From positions 558,001 through 622,000 of the forward strand of contig RSEE01000023.1 in the NCBI GenBank assembly GCA_003971905.1: a stretch of 64,000 bases of DNA. The letters run 5' to 3'. Below are positions 58,702 to 64,000 of the stretch, piece after piece (positions within the stretch are counted from its first letter, which is position 1; each line of letters opens with the position of its first letter). This DNA comes from Moniliella sp. 'wahieum' (taxonomy: Eukaryota > Basidiomycota > Moniliellomycetes > Moniliellales > Moniliellaceae). The notes beneath the pieces are model-generated. The model did not search any database. It was not told the DNA's origin and saw nothing but the letters and a program-made list of their open reading frames with translations. A program made the translations under genes and the position numbers.

Positions 58702-61382
58702 CTATCCCTGCAGCGCTCGCAGGAAGGAAGATTTGCGGGATGATTTGGCCTTGGTTTTGGGCTTGGCTTGCCCACCTCCGGCCAGACGGGAAGCAGGAAT
58801 AACACGCTTTTGCGACGAGGCGGCCACAGTGGCGGGAGCGGGTCCCGGCCGCCTCGGTGTCAGAGCCCGAGCTCGAGTCGGAATCGGAATCGGAATCGGA
58901 ATCTGAATCCGAGTCAGAACCCGAGGAGCCGGAGCCCGAGTCGGAACCGGATGTAGACGAGCCCGAAGGTGTAGGCGTAGGGCCCGACCGGGCTGCGATA
59001 CGCTCCGTCCCACGGGCCGGCGACGACGGAACGTATCTGCGTTCATCTCGCTGAGGCGCGTGTGGCCCGACAGCCGTGGCTTGGGCCGCTCGGGCTGCGA
59101 CAGACGCCCTTTGAGCGGCACCTTGGCTTCCGGCGTGGGCGTGAAATGCTCAACCACCGTCCCATCCCCGGGAGTGGGCGTGGGGCCACGAGGGTGGGCA
59201 TCAGCACCCCCAGCGGGCGTGGAGGGCGCCTCGGCCCCGCCCCCAATCGAAAGCGAGGGTGAGCGGAGCACCATCTGGTTTGAGGGAGGAGGGCGCGAGG
59301 GCGATCGAGAGCCATGGCTTGAACCAGAGTCCGAGTTGAGTCCGAGCCAGAGCCAGAGCCAGAGCCAGAATCCGAATCAGAATCCGAATCAGAATCTGAG
59401 CCCGAGTTGGAGCCTGAGTCCGAGCCCGAGCCCGAGCTGAGCGAGAGCGAGAGCGAGAGCCAGCGGAACTTGACCGACTTCCACTCCGACTGGACCTAGA
59501 CAGACGAGCGAGCGAGAGCTTCCAGACGAGCTGGCGGGCGACCCAGAGCGAGAGCGGGAACCAGAGCGGGAACGGGAACCAGAGCTCGATCGGCTGGAGC
59601 GAGAGCTGTGGGAAGAAGAGGGTGAAGGAGAACGGGGGTGTACAGGTGAACGAGCTGGGCTGCGTCCCCTTTCTTTCTGGGCCGACGGAGGGGTGAACTG
59701 TTCCTCGTCGCTCTCGAGGCCCTCTTGGGCCTTGGCCAGGGCTGCCAGATCTTCGTCCTCCTCCTCACCTTGGTCGGGCGTGGCCTGGGCTAGCGCGGCG
59801 TAGTCAGGTGTGGGAGAGGGGCGGAGGGATTCTTGTGTTTCCGGAATAGGCGTGGGAGCGACCTGAACAGGTGTAGGTTCGCGCACTGGCTCAGTTTCAG
59901 GCTCGGGCTCGGGGTTTTCGGGTTCGGGTTCGGGTTCGGGTTCGGGTTCGGGTCGGGTTCGGGTTCGGGCTCGGGCTCGGGTTCTGGATTAGGTACAGCA
60001 TTTCGCTTGCGCGCCCGGGGCGTAGGCGGCTCAATCTGATCAACTAATGCTTGAGTGGAATCGGGAAGGACGTCTCCTTGCGTCTTCTCGATGGGTTCAA
60101 TCGGATCCTCCTCCACCTGTGGTGCCTCTTTTGCGTTTTTGGCAGTGCGACCCGGGTAGCTGCGGCGCGCTTACTGCCTTTTTTGGGGGTGGCAGCCGAC
60201 GCCGTGACGCTGGCGCCTGGGGGCTCTCAGGAGCGGGTGAACCTGCTGGGGACTTGGATGATGCCGATGGGGGGGGACTTTGCGCTGTGCCATTTCCCAC
60301 AGCAGGCGTGGAATGGATTGATTGGGCTGCTCCGCCTCTGGCCAAGGGGCAGCAGATCAGCCCTTGGCGGACGGTATGCGCCCACCAGGGCCTGGGCGCG
60401 TTGCACCGCGGCGCGTCACGCTTACCCAACGTCTTGTGGCACGCGACATACGCCACTGCCGTCGAGGAAGGCATGGAGCACATTCTGTTCCGGCGTAACG
60501 CGCCGCATTGTCCTCATGGCCGCACTGCGATTTTTATCCAATGTCTCTTTGATGGCCCTCGTCTGCCTGGGGCGGGGTCGGCTCAAGGGGGGAAGAGGGA
60601 CTAGGTTGGCAGGTGCGGCAAGGGTGCTGGGTCATTGGGCTGGTGCGTCAGGGGGCGCAATGCTCTCTTGGTCCTTGGAAGGAGGGGGCTGATGTTCCGG
60701 GGATGGCTCCCTGGCTCATCGGTGGTGGCCGAGGGGAGCACCTCGGGCGCGGGGATCGGCGTCGGGATCGCGCAGCAGCCGGACGGGGGGACGGAGGGCC
60801 GTCATCGAGCGGGACGAGGCTGACGTTCAAATCGATAAACTCGGGGCGGAAGTGCTCGACGGTGGCAGCATAGGCATCGGCATCCTCGGCATCGCCATGG
60901 TCACCGCTGGGCCAGAGGCGGGCAGACTATAGGAGAGATGGTACGGCAGCGGGCCCAGGCGGGAGGCCAGCGCGGCATGGATCTGGGCCACGGAGCGCGC
61001 GTCAGAGAGAATGCGGGCAAAAGAAAAGCCAGGCACGGCATCGGTCGTAAGAGGCAGACTGGCAGAGACGACGAAGCGGACGATGGCGCGAACGGGGGCG
61101 CCCGCGAGAGGTGTTTGGCGCCGGCTGCTGTCGCCGTCGAAGCGGAGGGGTTTGGAGCTGGGCCCAGTGCTGGCGGGTGGCCTCAATGCGAGAGCGCTTG
61201 CTGGGAGGGGGCTCGGGGGTGGGGGTGGTGGCGGCGGTGGCGGTAGCGGCGCTGCCGGCGCTGTCGGTGCTGTCGGCGATGCGCTTGCGCTTGAGGTGTG
61301 GGCATGGGCCGGTGCTTGCGGAGAGGTGGTGGTGCGGCTGGGCAGAATTTGGGCAAAATCCACTGCCCAAAAAACCTGGCAT
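58702..61382 (-). CDS. Low-complexity, probably nuclear protein, function unknown
   Basis: Coding on the minus strand is indicated by long runs of biased but frame-consistent sequence. The N-terminal part has KRKRIADSTDS, TPEPPPSKRSRIEATRQHWA (nuclear localisation-like) and, after a frame change, RAIVRFVVSASLPLTTDAVP-GFSFARILSDARSVAQIHAA, which looks globular. The middle is Pro/Ser/Arg-rich (KKAVSAPQLPG, RARKRNAVPNPEPEPEPEPE). The C-terminal third is an RS/Ser-Asp-Glu-rich tract (many SRSRS and SDSDS) ending KAKSSRKSSFLRALQG at a stop 58702-58704. Several frame breaks occur, the clearest inside the hexanucleotide repeat near 59953. The exact start is uncertain (ATG at 61382, or just downstream). 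No catalytic motif was found; a chromatin or splicing-associated role is only a guess from composition. Confidence 0.5.
59918..59985. repeat. Hexanucleotide repeat (GGTTCG) in a coding region
   Basis: About eleven units of GGGTTC/GGGCTC encode Pro-Glu and then Pro-Asn dipeptides on the minus strand. A single unit near 59950-59955 is five bases (GGGTC), which flips the frame from Glu-Pro to Asn-Pro. Confidence 0.85.
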
Positions 61383-61517
61383 CCGATCGGTGCAACCGGC
61401 CCGAGCGCTGAGGCTCAGCCCACAGCCTGAGGTAAGCAGTCGCTCGTTCCGGCTGCGGGCAAGAAGAAGACGGGGCTCCGCTCGCTGCTCGCTAGCCCCC
61501 ACGCCCGCCAGCTCACC

Positions 61518-63088
61518 ATGCGAGCGGCCACACGCGTGCCCGCCGCGCCCGCGCTCGCCCTCCGCCGCAGCATCAGCTCGGCCGCCGTGGCCCGGGCGCC
61601 GGCGCACGCCACCAACACCCCGGAGCCTCCCGCCCCCGAACGCCCCGCCTGGGAGACCAACAGCGCTGCCTATCTCGCCCGTCCGCTCCCCTCGCTCCGC
61701 GAGCTGCGCGCAACCCCCCTGACCGAGACGCCCTCCAAGGCCGTCCTCAGCAACCTCGAGCCTGCCTTCACAGCCGAGCCCGGCCCCTTCTTTGACCAGC
61801 ATATGACGTTTGTTGGTGGCCGCCCTCGCCCGGGTATGACCACGTTCTACATGCGCGACCCGTACTTTGAGGGCGCCATGATCCGCACCGGCAATCTGCT
61901 CGAAGAGACGCAACGCCGTCTCGAGCTGCGTGGAATTTTGCGCGCACGCGAGCTTCCGCCCCCGCCTGAAGAAAAGTATCGTCACAACACCCACTGGGTC
62001 AATGTGGAGCTCGCCAGTGCCCGTTTGGCCGGAGCCAAACCAGGTCACGAAGATCTATCGGAAAAAAACTACGTCACCTTGCGGCGCTTCCAGTTTGTTG
62101 AACTGCTGGATCGGCTCAAGGAAATTGCTCGCTACCTGCCCTACATTGCGCCTGGTGGGGTGCTTTCTGGATTGCCACCACCCTTTGGGACGGAGCCCCA
62201 CCCGTCGATTATCGGCCAGGAGGCCGCGTCGGACCGCGAGATTGCGCTGGCCAAGCAGCTGAACGAGGAGCTGGACAACTTTGCTGCTCCAACAACGGCA
62301 ATGGGCCAGGCCCGCAAGGCTCGGTTCAACATTGCGCTCAATGCACCCTCGGACCCGGACGTGGAGGTAGTACGCAACCAGCCCAACCCAGGCGCCATTC
62401 TGCAGGCCCGTCGGCCCGAGGACCGGTTCGCCAAGATGTGGACCATGGACGTCTCGGGCCGTATCCACAGTTCGGGGGCACGCAGAAGCCAAGGCGTCTG
62501 TGGGATCGTGCCATCGCGCACACGGAATGCGCCGGGGCAAAATGGCTTGGCGGTTGAGGATGGCAGCCGACCAGTGAGGGTGGGGGAAGCTGTTCTGAAG
62601 GCCCACGGGGGGCAGCACAACAAAAAGTCGATTCGTTCAATCCCTTACCTCCTGAGCACATGCTTCGCACGGTGCCCCAGGGCGTGGGCTCGATCCTGGT
62701 CAATGGTGAGCAATTGGGTCGGTACTTTAGTAACTACAAGGACACAGCCTATGTTCAGCGCGCGTTCAACGTCTTGGGTCTCGCAGGTGCTTTCATGTCT
62801 ATGCTCTGGTTCCGGTTCCGGTGGCATGACCGGTCAGGCGGTGCGATTGCCCATGGTCTTGCTAAGGCCCTCGTTGGCGCTGCCCAGGTTGGTTGGATCA
62901 CGTCCAAGTCTGCCCCCCGGAATTGCTACCACAGCAGACCAACAGGCCAAGGCCCAAGCTGAGTTGGCAGCGAAGATTCTGCTGTTCTGCGTAAGGATGG
63001 GGGTGCTGCGTCGCGACCCCGCATGCCCGAGCGGAAGAAGACGGGCAAGCCCGGTGCTCGTGCCTCCCATACCTGGGTCAAGCGTTGA
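61518..63088 (+). CDS. MRPS9: Mitochondrial small-subunit ribosomal protein uS9m
   Basis: The ATG at 61518 gives an Arg/Ala-rich targeting sequence (MRAATRVPAAPALALRRSIS). The long N-terminal extension includes ETNSAAYLARPLPSLRELRA, GGRPRPGMTTFYMRDPYFEG and EKNYVTLRRFQFVELLDRLK, as in fungal uS9m. The S9 core is recognisable in shifting frames: VPQGVGSILVNGEQLGRYFS, ALNVLG-type helix AFNVLGLAGAF, GGMTGQAGAIAHGLAKALV, and the end RMPERKKTGKPGARASHTWV-KR with the stop at 63086-63088. Frame breaks lie near 62450-62640, 62800, 62895 and 62990. uS9 contacts P-site tRNA with its C-terminal KR. The gene is divergent from the low-complexity protein gene with about 135 bases between starts, so they may share a promoter. 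Confidence 0.88.
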
Positions 63089-63428
63089 GGGTCACCAGGT
63101 GTCCATATGGAGAGAATTTACCATCCATAAGTCCCTGGTATGCTATGTAGTGGTGGAAAAGCGCGCCATCGGATCCATTTCATCAGTGTGACTGTACTCG
63201 GGTGGTACTCTTGCTTGCCCTCGTCCGGTCGCGGTTGTCGATTGTGGTACTCGACAAAGGACTTTTCCCAGGCATGTAGTCGTGCCAATACTTGTCGATC
63301 GTTTGCTCTTCCTCTGATATTTTTTCGCCGGTTCAGAGTGGGTTGGGGTGGGCTCAGCCTGAGAGGGTGGCGCAACGACTGATCCTCCCCCGCGACAGCA
63401 GCAGTGGCGGCGGAAGAAGGGCCGGGCA
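63089..63428. other. Convergent intergenic region
   Basis: A 3'-to-3' spacer between uS9m and the KH-domain gene. Minus-strand frames here extend the KH gene in other frames only. No feature seen. Confidence 0.45.
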
Positions 63429-64000
63429 CTACAGCGGGGGAAGAGGAGCTCCACCAGCATGTCCATACCCTGCGTCGGCCGAGGGAGTACCGCCCTCATA
63501 GAAAGCCTTAGTCTTAGCATACTCTTCCCTTACCACTTCCATCAAATCCTCGGCCAACTCTTTGGCCTCTTGAACTCGGCCCGGATCAGGACCACAATGT
63601 GAATGTGCATCGGTTCATCTGCTTCCATGCCCGTGCTGTACTCGGTGTACCCTGACCCGCGCCCCTTGATCTGGACCCGGGTGCCAGTCTCTTCCTGGAT
63701 GTACTTGACAAACATGCCCCCAGGTCCGACGACCTTGGAACGGACATTGAACCAGCGCTTGTGCGACTCAATATCGATGGCAACCTTGGCCTCGGGGCGA
63801 CGTCCGGGGCGCGGAGCCTCCATCCGTTCAGGCACCTTGTTCATCAGCGTCCGCACGGCCTCCACCCCGCGTCGCACCTCTCCGGCGTCTTGGCTGTGAT
63901 CTCGAGACAGAGAGGGGGCTCGCCCCCCGGAGGCGCAGCGGAGCGGGACGGGTACCAAACGCCTTTGATTAGTACTGCGCCCGTGTCGCGGTGGATCTCG
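63429..64000 (-). CDS. KH-domain RNA-binding protein, KHDC4/BLOM7-like, 5' part beyond window
   Basis: The fragment enters at the right edge and reads VEAVRTLMNKVPERMEAPRP, KVAIDIESHKRWFNVRSKVV, GPGGMFVKYIQEETGTRVQI, KGRGSGYTEYSTGMEADEPM and HIHI. The GPGG loop, the IQEETG helix and the GRGSG...EPM.[LI]HI extension are the features of the KHDC4/BLOM7 and SF1-type KH fold. After a one-base frame break near 63565 it continues EAKELAEDLMEVVREEYAKT, FYEGGTPSADAGYGHAGGAP and LPPL, with the stop TAG at 63429-63431. Human KHDC4 is linked to spliceosomal U5 proteins and splice-site choice. The upstream half, where a second KH-like domain is expected, is outside the window. Confidence 0.78.

Overview
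The window looks like nuclear DNA of a basidiomycete fungus. The evidence is short introns of about 55 to 100 bases with donors that mostly read GTACGT, moderately GC-rich genes, intron-containing tRNA genes, and a set of fungal proteins: Slm1, a Yck-type casein kinase I, a group III HAMP-repeat hybrid histidine kinase, the fungal type of cytosolic prolyl-tRNA synthetase with an N-terminal editing-like domain, and mitochondrial ATP synthase subunits. Ustilaginomycotina or a related lineage is a guess. I cannot fix the species by eye.

Layout, left to right. 0 to 4 kb: two divergently transcribed paralogues for secreted double-psi beta-barrel (expansin/RlpA-like) proteins. 5.9 to 10.3 kb: NAC beta subunit, ATP synthase subunit e and a two-RRM RNA-binding protein, all on the minus strand. 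11 to 15.2 kb: Slm1 and the F1-ATPase beta subunit on the plus strand. 15.8 to 25 kb: a GPI-anchored six-hairpin glycosidase, mitochondrial ribosome recycling factor and prolyl-tRNA synthetase on the minus strand, then tRNA-Met. 27.7 to 34.2 kb: Yck-type casein kinase I and the histidine kinase, then tRNA-Phe. 34.8 to 38.6 kb: a GCP4-like gamma-tubulin complex protein and a small membrane protein. 39 to 53 kb: a gene-poor, repeat-rich tract with a possible small gene, a small secreted-protein gene, heptanucleotide repeats built on palindromes, a tRNA-Gly-like palindrome, a diverged inverted repeat pair, and an intact non-autonomous LTR element with a 5-bp target-site duplication. 53.3 to 64 kb: a multi-pass membrane protein, an unusual ubiquitin-like/eL40 fusion, a cytochrome b5-acyl-CoA dehydrogenase fusion, a low-complexity nuclear-type protein, mitochondrial ribosomal protein uS9m, and a KH-domain protein running off the right end.

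Two things dominate interpretation. First, most conserved genes, including indispensable ones (ATP synthase beta, prolyl-tRNA synthetase, eL40), carry 1 to 5 base frame breaks, often the loss of one unit of a very short tandem repeat. The two LTRs of the young retroelement differ only by three such indels and by no internal substitution. I therefore read these breaks as sequence or assembly error and give gene spans across them. Second, the ubiquitin moiety fused to eL40 is strongly divergent although it keeps ubiquitin length, K27, K48, K63 and a GG end. That is the most interesting biological candidate here.
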